A DNA stretch of 64,000 nucleotides from Pelobates cultripes (GCA_933207985.1 OW240915.1:265151315-265215314), one strand, 5' to 3'; shown: positions 24,246 through 35,645, counted from the first letter of the stretch. The notes: generated by a model from the sequence alone, not told the origin. A program made the numbers and translations.

Positions 24246-26930
24246 CACATTTTATCAATTTCTTAATTCCTTACACCTTGTAAACTTTACAGGAAAAAAA
24301 AGAATACATTTAACAATAAAACCATTAATCTGCTAAGGTAATATACATTGCATAAATATAATTTTGTATGTAGCCTATGTGGGAAATTGTTTATTAGTAC
24401 GTGTATATTTTATCTTTCATAACTTTATCATTTACATGGTATCATATCTTTTTAGCGGCGCATTGTATGTGGCTTGTAAAAAAAAGAATCCTGGCACAAT
24501 ATCAATTCTACAATCTCCATTAATTCCTTGTTGCAGTTTTTATGCATGACTTTTATCCCTTATTTACATATACAATGTCTCTTAAATGTTTGCCCATGGT
24601 GTTAGCCTTTTATATTTAAATTAATCTCTAAATAAAGTATCATTTGCATTATTGTTGTATGTATTCTTTACCAACAGGTGATTTTTATATGCAGCTTTTG
24701 TTCAGCAACGGTATTTTCTGCCCAGGTAACTTGTCCCCTGACATACCTCCTCCATTAGCAGCTTCATTTCATCATTTTATCTTTGCCTGAGGTATGTGTT
24801 CAAAATGTATTTTTAGTGGGAACCTATATATAAGAATGCATTGCTAAATTTGGAGCAATCACCATGGAAACCAGTAGAAAGTTACTGTTGATTGCTCCAT
24901 ATTTAGCCATTCCCAAGATTTTCACAAGAATTCCCTTATCAGAGCATTATGACAATAATGTACACTGTTCTTAACAATGTTATCTGATGTTACCACCTAT
25001 TCTATATCATTTACAAATTATAAAATTTATTTCTATAATATAGTTTGCATTTTATATACAGTGCACGTTTGATATATTGCGCTAAATATTATTATGACAT
25101 GCATATTTAACCCTAATAATGTTTTATATGTAGCAGCAGTGCAATATATTGTGCCTAAACATAGTTTACATCATTTAAATACTTAAATTGCATCTAAGTC
25201 AAATTACTATTTATCTTGATATCTATATATTTAATACATCGTATATTTTGAATTAAATTCATCAATTGTACACACAATTTCTACATATAAAATCCATAGA
25301 CAGAGTACATCACATATAAAGTACTTTAATTTAATTACTAACGTATTACAGATTGAACATAATTTGGTCATCAGTATAGTTTCAACTGCAATTTATTATC
25401 TGTTGGTTGTAAAAAGAAAAAAATAAACATATCGTTTACAATCGTAATACGATATATATTATTAATAACAACAATTTATCATTTAGTGAATACAACCGTA
25501 ATAAAACATATCTCATATCATCCACAACAAAAACACATTATATATTACATACTACAGGAATTCTGGTATATGTCATACATATATTGTTTATAACTGTAAA
25601 CAGGAAAACAATCCTTTCCTGTTGCAGTCTAATTTTAAACCTCTGTGTTAAACATTGCTTTTTTTTCCTTATGCTATTTGGGTTGCAGTCATATGAAATT
25701 AAAGAGATTGCTCCTTGCACTCCCCTCCCCTCTATTATACACAGTCACAATTTGACTGCACTGGTGCTTTTGCTATGTGTGTAAATTGCCTCTCTCTGTA
25801 AAATAGGTTAAAGGTATACAAATCATTTATAGCACAGGGATGCAGAGTTTAACTATGTAAAGCACACAGTCTATATCAGCTTTTAATCTCTCTCAACATA
25901 TTTTACTTATCTGCTTTGTAGTATTTTTTTTAAGAACCTGCCATTAAAGGGCTATTTTAATTTTTTTTTTCCTTTCACATACAGTTTCATTAACACGTGA
26001 GCCTTAAGACAACAGATGGTTTTATATTTTCAGATTTACTCGTTTTTGCCCTTTCCTCTTTCTGCTCATATTTATATGTACAAATTTCGCAATGTTTCTC
26101 ATTTCAATGGGAAAACTAAAATGATGAATATAATGTGTACTGTCTAGACACAAGTCTGTCACACAGACAGCCATTAAGAGGTAGAAGTGTATGTGTGTTT
26201 TAATTATTAAACACCTACCATGAGATTACACGTTTGTTTAAAAGTTTTTTTTTTGTTTTTTTTTATGACAACGGAGATATACTTGAAGGTCACAGGATTG
26301 TGGTAGTAGAGACTGCTTAGAGAGAGTCCCTTTTGTCATTTGAAAATACAACATAGGACATAACTCATCATAAAGATGGAAACTTTTAGTTGGGGAGATA
26401 GTATAGAGGAGAGAATGATTATCATTTCTCGTAGTATTAAAGCAGCGAGCCATGACAAATCACTGTATAACTAAGGGTGTTATCAGCTATTTTTGGTTTT
26501 CCTGCATATGCAATATATAACTAGATACGGCACAGTTTGTCTCATAACAATATTTGAAAGCAAATCTGAAGTATTTTAATCCTTTAAAACAACTATTTTG
26601 CTTTTCGAAGGTTGAAATTAGTCTGTCATACTTACTCAGTGTCTTTGCAATGCATTTGTCTCAATAAATTGTGTATACTATGTATTTTTGTTTCAGATAT
26701 GATTTTCACATATATTTGTATTATTATCTATGGATTAATCTACGTTATTCAAGCAGTGTCATTTTGTGTCTTCTGTGACAATAACAGCATCATCATTGAC
26801 TCACATATCCCGTTTGTTCATCTCTCAATTTATCCCTCCTAGTTTTAAAGCAGCCAAATTATATTATGTGTTACAATATGCATTAAAATGAGAAATAATT
26901 GTGCAAATTTCCATCTTCTGTCTTACTTAA
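24246..26930. other. AT-rich intergenic stretch
   Basis: Very AT-rich, with many ATAT segments between 25000 and 25580. A small inverted repeat lies at 24840-24908, with arms around GCTAAATTTGGAGCAATCA and TGATTGCTCCATATTTAGC. No gene or intact element is recognised. Confidence 0.5.
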
Positions 26931-26939
26931 TTATTCTAT

Positions 26940-27470
26940 TTTTTATCTATAAAGCACAACCAAACTCCAAAGCAATCTTCAGTACAATGAGGGTGCAAAT
27001 AATTGATATCTGTCCCGTGTTATGTGATATAGAAGGAATCGTGTGCTATACTCGTTAGATCTTACAGTCGAAGGAAGGTCGGGGGCATGCGAGACATAAG
27101 GTTGTTCGAGAATCAGTACATGTTTCGTGTCTATGATTCTTGAGTTAAAAAGAAAGTGGCTGATAGGCCTTTCTGCATAAGTGGGTTTTCCAGGAGGCTT
27201 TGAAGCTGTGAGCATGGCAGCAAGTTCTCGCAATAAGTTAGGGAATTAATAGGCAAGAAGAAACAGCACAATCGAAGCACTTGGAAAATGGGAATGGAAC
27301 CAATAATGAGAGAAGAGGAGAAGTGTAAGTAAGAAACAGAGTGAAGAGGAAAGAATGGAACCATGTTTGAATTAACATTTTGTCAAGAGATCTACATAGT
27401 GGGGCAGCTGAGGCTGAGCCGATGGACATTTAAAGATGCGTTTGAGGGTAAAACGTAATTGTCACGTGGT
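26940..27470. repeat. Possible decayed member of the AAAGCGCCA...CTGTACAATG repeat family
   Basis: TATAAAGCACAACC...CAGTACAATGAGG at 26948-26993 resembles the AT-rich start of the repeats at 39510 and 56236. The downstream part (GTGGGTTTTCCAGGAGGCTTTGAAG) also resembles the GTGGGTTTTTAATGA segment of the 39.5-kb copy. The similarity is weak and the limits are approximate. Confidence 0.35.
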
Positions 27471-27861
27471 AATTTGAAGAACTGTACAATTTATTTGGGC
27501 CAAGGGTAACATTCAGTGTTGTATGTATATTTATATACACTATAACATTCATTTATTATTTGTATTATTTTGCTCCACTTCTGGTTTTCACCCTGCAGCG
27601 AATCAAATTTCCACGCCATGAATACACTCTGCCATTATGTATCTCTGCAGAGAGACTATTAATGCTCCCCCCATCTCTTCCCACACCTTTGTGTGTCAGA
27701 ATTCACTGCTGTATTCTTGAAACTAGTGATATGGAGGACATAGGACTCACTGAATGCATTACTGAATATACTATGCTACTAGCGAATGCTTCCGCAAAAC
27801 AACCACAAATTGAGTATTTGGTTATATAGTTTATATTTCTGTAAACAATGAATGAATAAAT

Positions 27862-28426
27862 CCTAGGGATCAAACCCTAGACTGGAACACACAAAAGCAC
27901 AAGGACACCCCCCCGCAGCCCCAAACACATGCCAATCGGCATCTTGAGACGGGGCCATAGAAGATACAGGCGGGAAGAGGGTAACTGAAAGACACGACAT
28001 GCTTACCGACCCCCCCCCCCACCCCTCCCATTATTCACAATCTAGACCCATTACAGACGAACGACATTAAAGATTGAGAGACACTTACAACCTGCAAGAA
28101 TAAGCGAACGATAGGACCTATAATCACAAATAATATCATAACGCAGAGCAAGCGATTTCAAACCACATGACCATAGCTAACGCACCTGACAGACTGTAAT
28201 TAATTAATCTACAACATGCTATGTGAATATCGTAAATAGAAACTTATTGTGCCCGGAGACCTGCGAGTCTCAACTACTTTTGCATCCTCAGAGATCTGCG
28301 CATCTCAAGATCTCAAACGAGACTCTAAACGATTGAAACCTGCGTGTTTCGCACTGCTCATAACCTAACTGCGAATTGTTCACCTTGCAAACATTTCAAT
28401 AAAACGATATTTATAAAAAAAAAAAA
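27862..28426 (+). mobile_element. 5'-truncated LINE-type insertion with poly(A) tail and 14-bp target duplication
   Basis: A 565-bp insert ends in an AATAAA signal at about 28398-28403 and a 13-bp A tail, and is flanked by identical ATGAATGAATAAAT at 27848-27861 and 28427-28440. A long duplication with an A tail is the signature of target-primed reverse transcription. The body is CG-containing, unlike its surroundings, and has no long open frame, so it looks like the 3' end of a LINE or an unrelated retrotranscript. Internal GAGACCTGCGAGTCTCAA and similar short palindromes at 28255-28330 are noted. The intact duplication implies a young insertion. Confidence 0.85.
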
Positions 28427-28440
28427 ATGAATGAATAAAT

Positions 28441-29420
28441 AAATAAAAATTGTTGAAATTCAAACAATTTTATTTTTAGCTATCAATGAACAGTCTTTGT
28501 TTCTTTATACTATATTTATATGGTAGTTGTGCATACTCATGTTTTAAATTAAAGTTTTGTTAATATACTCTATAACCTTGGATGAGAACAAACTAACATG
28601 TGAGTAGCTGACATCCGTGTAAACATAGACAAAGACAAAGTTATCTTATACTTTCAAAATGAAAATGTAAACTAGCAAATGATCTTAGCATATAAAATAT
28701 GGATAATAGAAGCCAGAACATTTAAGGATAATCTGGAGGTGGGGTGATTTAATTTACCTGCAAGTTGTTCACTGTGAGAGTTGTTTTGGTGGCTGTAGTG
28801 TCCCTTTAATTTAATAAATCATTTAAAAACAGAGATCATTTAAAGTAAGGAGATACAGCCATACATTGAAATGAGTATATAATATATATTTAAAGCATAT
28901 GATAATCAAATTAATGAGATATAATTCTACTTATTTAGGGCCAAGGGCCACTCTTAAAGTAGATAAAATAATACAAAAACGTTAAGAATATGCTGTATTA
29001 CTCCACTACATGAAATACATGATAGATAGAATATTTACAGAAAATGTAAACAATGTTTATATATTTTAAAAACATGGGACAAGCTGCAGCACAGCAAAAA
29101 CAGATACAGGTAAGGCACAACATTGCATGATACAAATTAAAACACAAAGACTCCTATACATTAGTGCTTAGACTCTACAAGGAAATTAGGCAATTAATAC
29201 AGGAACTATATATAATTTCAAGTAATGCATGGTTTAAACCCTTTAAAGGGTTACTTCACAATTCAAACTGACACATTAACCTATGACACATTCTTAGCAT
29301 AGGGTGCCTTGCCCCTCCATACTCTTTGATAAAAATACTGGGGAAAGAGGTCAAAGGTTCGAGATAAGGAAAAGCCTGGGCAGAGCCCCACCATCTCGTC
29401 TGCCACTGCTTGATCATTCC
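28441..29420. other. Intergenic stretch with a T2-type MITE end fragment
   Basis: Mostly unclassified AT-rich DNA. At about 28770-28812 the sequence GTGGCTGTAGTGTCCCTTTAA looks like a right terminus of a T2-type MITE without a matching left end. Confidence 0.5.
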
Positions 29421-29972
29421 TTAAAGGGACACTATAGTCACCTGAACAACTTTAGCTTAATGAAGCAGTTTTGGTGTATAGAACATGCCCCTGCAGCCTC
29501 ACTGCTCAATCCTCTGCCATTTAGGAGTTAAATCCATTTGTTTATGAACCCTAGTCACACCTCCCTGCATGTGACTTGCACAGCCTTCCATAAACACTTC
29601 CTGTAAAGAGAGCCCTATCTAGGCTTTCTTTATTGCAAGTTCTGTTTAATTAAGATTTTCTTATCCCCTGCTATGTTAATAGTTTGCTAGACCCTGCAAG
29701 AGCCTCCTGTATGTGATTAAAGTTCAATTTAGAGATTGAGATACAATTATTTAAGGTAAATTACATCTGTTTGAAAGTGAAACCAGTTTTTTTTTTCATG
29801 CAGGCTCTGCCAATCATAGCCAGGGGAGGTGTGGCTAGGGCTGCATAAACAGAAACAAAGTGATTTTGTCAAATGACAGTGAATTGAGCAGTGAACTTGC
29901 AGGGGAATTATCTATACACTAAATCTGCTTTATTTAGCTAAAGTAATTTAGGTGACTATAGTGTTCCTTTAA
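29421..29972. mobile_element. T2/Kolobok-type MITE, 552 bp with its TTAA flanks
   Basis: The left end reads TTAAAGGGACACTATAGTCA and the right end is the complement of TTAAAGGAACACTATAGTCA. The terminal repeats agree over about 23 bp with one mismatch. TTAA flanks both sides and the TTAAAGGRR terminus is exact, as described for T2-type MITEs of Xenopus. There is no transposase gene. It appears complete and the terminal match suggests modest age. Confidence 0.88.
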
Positions 29973-31500
29973 CAAAATAAATATTTAAATAAATGAAATC
30001 ATGAATTAAATACTTATATTAATCCGGCTTTTTCAAAAGACACAAAAGTCCTCACCTTCTGCTTATGGAAACATGATTCCTAAATAAACAAAATATAATC
30101 ACTAAAAGGACACTCGAGGAAGCACTGGACCCACTTTCTTACGTAGTACTTGATGCACTTTGTAAATTTAACATATACAAATCCAGTCCTTATTTCTCGT
30201 GTATAGTATGAGATTATAAAAATCATGTTATTTGACAAGCCTGAACTTCAAATGTGAGTATATTTTTTTAACTTTTGTTATTTTAGGTTGGTTGTTTTTG
30301 CATTAATGTATTTTAAAAATTGATTATTAAATGCATTAAAATAGGGGTTGACTCCATCCTGTAGTGCAACTATAAATATTTCCTAATCCTAATGCTAACA
30401 GTGCCGATAAAATCATCACTTTTATAAAATGCATCATAATGACACCTAGCACCATACACAAGCTGTTTGACATAACTGTCCGAAATGGATACCATCTAAA
30501 TGGGCTGCTCCTTGCATTGTCTATCAGCATCTTGTACTTTCCTAGAATCAGAAAATATGCATTAGTTTGGTCCCCAACCCAAGTGTCAATGGTGAGGTAG
30601 AATTGAGTATACTCGCGTTACAGCAGGTTAATTGTTGGGGAATTCCGTAATGTAAAAATATAGTCATCTAAGGAACACAGGATGATTTAAATAAATAAAA
30701 AAGATAAAGGTTCACAGTGAAGATACATTCCTTTGAGCATGCCTAATTTAGAATGAGGAATTGAGAATATCTGGCAGGCCCATTTAGCTCTACATGAAAG
30801 ACAAAATGCTTATTTAACCATTTAATAGCTAGAAAAAACTGCACGTCGTACATGTCTGAGTGCAATGTTATATGGTTTGAGCATTTAACCTGGTGATGTC
30901 CAGAAGGTAGATCCACAGCTGTTACAGAACTACAAATATCATATTGCTTAGCCACTACAAACTGGAGATCCATAAATTGGCCACCCCTATTCCACTTCCA
31001 ACCCATTTCGCAGGGAAAGGGTACACAGTGTGCAGAACTGCAATGGTTAATGCCTGAAGCAGCAGACCACTAAAATAAACAAACACAAGTGTATGGATGT
31101 ACAGAATACTTGTAGATAAAGAATGTCACTAACGTTGCCCAGACCCCAAAATAAAAGTTAGTGTGGTAAGTGTAGATGGCTGCAGGGAAGGTATAAAGGT
31201 TTATAATTTACATTAAATAAACAACAGACAGGGTCATTTAAAGATTCAAAGTGACTGGGGTGGGGACCTCTCTCCAACTCCTGTTTCTCTGTGATGTTCT
31301 TTACAAATGTAAATATAAGATCAGATGTAGTGCCATAGGCTCCTGGAATCATTGCTATACCTTAAATATACCAAAATCAGGAATATACCAAATTCAGGAA
31401 TTCACATGTATGGAATAATGAAGTCAGAGACATGACAAAAATTCAGGGAGGGCAGCAGGATCGGATAAATAGACCAAGATCAAAAACAGGTTAGACAAGC
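29973..31500. other. Intergenic stretch without recognised genes
   Basis: AT-rich sequence. A repeat-like patch with GTGATGTCCAGAAGGTAGAT and GAACTACAAATATCATATTG at 30893-30985 recalls fold-back repeats seen elsewhere. A duplicated AATCAGGAATATACCAAA/TTCAGGAAT segment lies near 31373-31402. No gene is seen. Confidence 0.5.
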
Positions 31501-31505
31501 CTGTG

Positions 31506-31686
31506 CATGCAAAGTGCAACAAATTTTGTCTGTGCTTGTAGACTTTCTCAAAAGCTGATATTCCTCCTCCGTGGTCCAATTTTCCACCAATAGAAGATGG
31601 TATAGAGGAGAGGATAGATGGAGAAGGAATAACAGCTCTTGAGAAAGTCTACAAGCATAGACGAAATGTGTCGAGCTTTGCATATA
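31506..31686. repeat. Fold-back repeat with about 45-bp arms
   Basis: The left arm (31506-31553) contains TTTGTCTGTGCTTGTAGACT and the right arm (31638-31685) contains AGTCTACAAGCATAGACGAA, with GCAAAGTGCAAC pairing with GAGCTTTGC further out. It is a single imperfect hairpin around an 85-bp centre. Confidence 0.8.
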
Positions 31687-31765
31687 CACGGATGACACTT
31701 TAAGAAGAAATAAGAAGAACTCTTTGCGCCACTCATCCCTGAAGCCAGGACATATCTCATACAAG

Positions 31766-31995
31766 TTAAAGGGACAAAATAATTATTTTCATTGAGGTAT
31801 ATCTAAAAATAGCTTGCAAAAGTTGCAGTTCGGTCTTTGCAATCCCTCCCCTTCTAAACCCGCTCAGACTTTTTGCGGCTATCCAATCACGAACTTCCTA
31901 ATGCAGCTCAGTTGCAGGTGATCTCAACAATTGTTGCATCTTGAGTTTAGCTCCATTGAGATGACCAAACCAGGAAGTAACAGGTCCAGTTGTCT
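31766..31995. mobile_element. Fragment of a T2-type MITE, copy 1 of 2
   Basis: Begins TTAAAGGGACAAAATAATTA, a T2-type terminus. Internal AAAAATAGCTTGCAAA and GACTTTTTGCGGCTATCCAA are shared with the copy beginning at 32119. No right terminus is recognised and the lower limit is approximate. Confidence 0.6.
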
Positions 31996-32118
31996 GCTTG
32001 AAAGCCACAAAATCTTTGCGTCAGAGACATGTTTTTGATACGATTGCATCTTTCCAATAATATAATTATTTTTGGGGGCACACACTTAAATTCATAGATT
32101 CTATCACCAAGCTGTAAG

Positions 32119-32400
32119 TTAAAAGAACACTCCACTGCCCAAATAAAAGTTGTTGTTTTTTTGTTTGTTTTTTAAAAACCTTACTGTTTTGGAAATATAT
32201 AGACATTTTTTTCATTGGGTGTCTACCTAAAAATAGCTTGCAAATGCTGCAGTTCTCTTGTCTGCAGCCTTTGCAAGGCCTCCCATTATAACCATGACCA
32301 GACTTTTTGTGGCTGTCCAATCCCAGACTTGCCAATGAAGCTCAATGAGATGCTAAAAGTTAAATGGCTTTAGAGGTGGGGAGTTTGGCATTTTTAGCTA
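32119..32400. mobile_element. Fragment of a T2-type MITE, copy 2 of 2
   Basis: Begins TTAAAAGAACACTCCACTGC and repeats AAAAATAGCTTGCAAA and GACTTTTTGTGGCTGTCCAA from the neighbouring copy in direct orientation. The right limit is approximate. Confidence 0.6.
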
Positions 32401-32857
32401 TTGGATATAAAATAACATTTTCCATTTATTTCAGTTATATAATTGCTCTGCATATCCAGAGTTATACAGCAAACATTAAGATCGTGTAGAATCTAGGCAA
32501 GATTAGACGAAAGGGCATAGTTTAAAACTGACTTAATAATAAAGCTGTGCTTCTATTTTTGGGATAGATGGAGCACATTTCAATATACACAGAGAAGTTG
32601 TGAATTTGGTATCTGGTCATGGTATGATAGTGGATGATGAGAGTTTTAGTTTAATTGTGTCTAACAATAGAATGCATAGTGTATAGTGTACAGTTTCACT
32701 CTCACCATGGTATGGTGGAAACAGAAAAAAATCATACTGACTAGTTGAAGGTAACTCACAAAACTGCTGCAATTTAGGAGCAACTCCCATAATTAGGTGC
32801 ATGTATTATCTAAATTACAGTTTAACAGGGATATCTGTGGACTGCCTACCACAGACT
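32401..32857. other. Intergenic stretch without recognised features
   Basis: Unclassified AT-rich sequence between two MITE-bearing blocks. No gene, terminal repeat or microsatellite is seen. Confidence 0.5.
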
Positions 32858-33076
32858 TTAAAGGTACACTATAGACACCCATACTACTTCAGCTCATTGA
32901 AGTGGTCTGGATGCAGTGTCCCAGGTCCCTTAACCCTGCAAACATAATAAAAGCAGCCTTTAATAAACTGTAATACTTACCTTTGAGGGCAGGGCCGGCA
33001 CATCTTATAGGTGACTAAGGCAGTCGCCTAGGGCACCCCTTAGGAAGGGACACCGCCAGGAGCGCCGGCCCCCCTC

Positions 33077-33124
33077 ATGCTGCAGCCGCCTGAGTGCTCT
33101 ATAGAGAGCCTCAGGCGGCTGCAG
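33077..33124. repeat. Perfect short palindrome inside the hAT-like element
   Basis: Arms GCTGCAGCCGCCTGAG and CTCAGGCGGCTGCAGC flank a centre of about 14 bp. Confidence 0.9.
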
Positions 33125-33211
33125 CTCTGTGCACCGGGTGCGCAAGAAAAGATCGATCGGCAGGAGGGAAGCGCACAGCGCTCCCTCCTGTCAGTCCCTC
33201 TATTGTAGTGT

Positions 33212-33361
33212 GGCCGAGCTCCCGTCCGCGGTACAGGAGAATCCGTTTCCTGTAACCGGCCGGAATGACAGGAAGTGCTCACGCAGTAAGAACTTCCTGT
33301 CAGTCTGGCCGGGTACAGGAAACAGAAGCTCCTGTACCGCGGACCAGACTGGAGCTCGGCC
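33212..33361. repeat. Long GC-rich hairpin inside the hAT-like element
   Basis: An inverted repeat with arms of roughly 65-70 bp runs from GGCCGAGCTCC at 33212 to GGAGCTCGGCC at 33361, with CCGCGGTACAGGAG pairing with CTCCTGTACCGCGG. The loop lies near 33278-33295. It is GC- and CpG-rich against an AT-rich background. Both strands give spurious open frames here. Confidence 0.9.
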
Positions 33362-33369
33362 ATGCTGCA

Positions 33370-34400
33370 GTAGAGGTGGGGGGGGGAGAAAGAGTCTATG
33401 TAGGGAGGGGGGATAGAGAGACTGGGAGACCATGGAGGGAGGAAGGGGAAGAGAGACCATGGATGGGGAGGGGGGAAGAGAGACCACGAAGGAAGGAGGG
33501 AGGGAGGGAGGTGGTGGGGAGTGAAGGGGGGGAGAGACCACTATGTGAGGGAGGGGTGGTGGAGAGACCACTGGGGAGAGGGGGTGGAGGAGAGACCACT
33601 AAGGGTGGGAGGAGAGGAAAGACCACTATGGGATGGAGGGGGGTAAAGGAGAGACCACCGAGGGAGAGGGGGTGAACGAGAGACCACTAAGGGTGGGGGT
33701 GAGGAGAGACCACTATGGGAGGGAGAGGTGTGGAGGAGAGACCACTAAGGGTCGCGGGAGAGGAGAGACCACTATGGGGCGGATGGGTGAGGAGAGAACA
33801 CTATGGAAGGGAGGGGGGTGGAGGTGAGGCCACTATCAGAGGTAGGGGGTGAGGAGAGACCACTAAGGGTTGCAGAGGGGTGGACTAGAGACCACTATGG
33901 GGTGGGGGAATAGGAGAGGCCAATAGGGGATGGGGGGTGAGGAGAGGCCACTAAGGGTGGGGGGAGAGGAGAGATCATTAATGGAAAGGGGGGGAGAAGA
34001 GGAGAGACCACTAAGGGAGGGGGAGAGGAGAGTAGAGACCACTAAGGGGGAGGGGGAGAGGAGAGACCACTAATGGGGTGGAGGAGAGGAGAGACCACTA
34101 AAGAACAGGTGAGGAGAGACACTAAGGGGCAGGCAAGAGCTCTAAGGAATGGAAGGGAGAACTCTAAAGGACAGGGGGCAGGGGAGAGCATTAAGGGATG
34201 GGGGTAGGAGAGAGCACTAAGGGACGGGGGTAGGAGAGAGCTCTAAGGGACAGGAGGGGAGAACTCCAAGAGACAGGATGGGAGAGGACTAAGGGAAAGA
34301 GGGCATGGAGATCACTAAGGGACAGGGGAGATCACTAAGGGACAGTGGGGCAGGGGAGAGCACTAAGGGACAAGAGGGGAGAGAGACTGAGGAAGGAGGG
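33370..34400. repeat. Purine-rich minisatellite built on a GAGAGACCACTAAGGG core
   Basis: More than 20 imperfect units of about 30-45 bp share the core GAGAGACCACTA(A/T)GGG followed by a variable G-rich spacer. Further along, units shift to GAGAGCACTAAGGGACAGG and GAGATCACTAAGGG. Almost all purines are on the plus strand, so open frames of Gly/Arg/Glu or Pro/Ser/Leu composition arise on both strands without being genes. Confidence 0.93.
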
Positions 34401-34499
34401 AAAAAGAAGCACAAAGGGGCTGGTAGGAATCAGCCCCTATCCTACCCCACAAACTCTATATTTAACACTACACACATAATACATCCCAATACATACACA

Positions 34500-34800
34500 G
34501 AAACACACAAAGCATTAGACATGGGCAATTAGTTTCGGTCCGAATGAAAACAATGCATCTCTTACACACACTCAATGCACCCCTTACAGACACACACACT
34601 GCATCCCTTACATACACAGAAACACACCATGCATCCCTTACACATATAAACACAGATTCACACAATGCATCCCTTACACACATGCAGAAACACAAAATAC
34701 ATCCCTTACACACAAACACACACTGCTTTCTACCCCTTACACAAAAACACACTGCATCCACTACACACACACACTGCATCACATACACAAACTGGTATCC
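34500..34800. repeat. CA-rich cryptic array, ATGCATCCCTTACACACA units
   Basis: Repeats of roughly 30-40 bp built on TGCATCCCTTACACACA with variable CA content, part of the 32990-35355 element. The inverted counterpart lies at about 63420-63710 (GTAAGGGATGCA units). Confidence 0.9.
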
Positions 34801-35645
34801 CTATACACTACATTCCATAAGCAGAAAACTTTAGATCCTCAACAATAACACATAACACATCCCCTACACACTCCACTCCCTGTGAGCAAACTCATGGGTG
34901 GAACATGTAGGTGCACTTGTGGGTGGGCCTTATGGGCATACTCACAGTCAGGCCCAGACCTTGAGCTGTGTAAAGGGCCCCAAAAAATGGAGCTGCTTCC
35001 CGTTCTCCCAGAACATTGATTTTTGTGACCACAGTTACAAACCGCATCCAGAGAACCTGTTCTACACCAGATCAGTGGAGCCAAACTGCAACCAGAGCCC
35101 ATCATCATCCTCATCTGGTTGTAAGTAGGCAATCTAATATATCTCTAATTTACCTCACATTAAAGGGACACCATAGTCCCCAGAACCACTGCATCTTAAT
35201 GTAGTGGTTCTGGTGTCTATAGCCTGTGCCTGCAGGCTTTTTAATGTAAACATACACTGTGTGGTAGATCATATGGGTGGGGCATTGTGATGTCACATGG
35301 GGGGTGGCAAACTTTTCTTTTGCCTAGGGCGGCAAAAATCCTTGCACCGGCCCTGTTTGAGGGTTCACTCCATCTCTAGTGGCTGTCAACCAGACAGTTA
35401 CTAGAGGGACTTCCGGGTGGTTTGGCGACTTTTGGTTGCCTGACTCCAGCTTCACTCAAAACCCCATAGGAAAGCTTTGTAGAATCCATTCCTATGAGGG
35501 AAGTACTAATGCGGGCACGACCATCACCGAGCCTGCATATTAGATCTCCCCCGTAGAGGGACATCGGCGCTGGAATCAGGTGAGTCACAGAAGGGGATTA
35601 AACTATAGGGAGCTATGTTTTCCTGGCACTATAGTTTACGTTTAA

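Larger units (their letters stand above)
32990..35355. mobile_element. hAT-like non-autonomous element, 2,366 bp, with 8-bp target duplication
   Basis: Terminal inverted repeats are CAGGGCCGG at the left and CCGGCCCTG at the right. The flanking octamer TTTGAGGG occurs at 32982-32989 and 35356-35363. An 8-bp duplication with a CAGGG terminus indicates the hAT superfamily. Inside are two strong hairpins (33077-33124 and 33212-33361), a 1-kb purine-rich minisatellite (about 33370-34400), a CA-rich array (34500-34800), and a short internal piece with T2-type ends (about 35161-35262). No transposase frame is recognisable. An inverted relative starts at 62936. Confidence 0.88.
32858..35645. mobile_element. 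T2/Kolobok-type MITE interrupted by a hAT-like insertion
   Basis: The left end TTAAAGGTACACTATAGACA is at 32858. The right end, complement of TTAAACGTAAACTATAGTGC, is at 35645. The MITE is about 414 bp once the insert at 32990-35355 and one duplicated octamer are set aside. Its interior matches the 14055 element (CTCTAGTGGCTGTCAACCAGACAG, CCTATAGGAAAGC-like segment). The nesting gives relative age: the MITE is older than the hAT-like element inside it. Confidence 0.8.

Noticed and set aside
33200..33827. Several 60-136-codon frames on both strands (Gly/Arg/Glu or Pro/Ser/Leu rich)
   Set aside because: They are produced by the hairpin and purine-rich minisatellite and have repeat periodicity rather than protein character.
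33370..34400. CRISPR-like regular repeats
   Set aside because: Units and spacers are imperfect, low-complexity and inside a vertebrate transposon. A minisatellite explains them.
34839..35132. Open frame starting MPTYNQMRMMMG, with a relative at 63199-63456
   Set aside because: Both are the same part of two copies of one hAT-like element. There is no known domain, composition is not protein-like, and the frames diverge by indels. Shared ancestry of the repeat explains the similarity.
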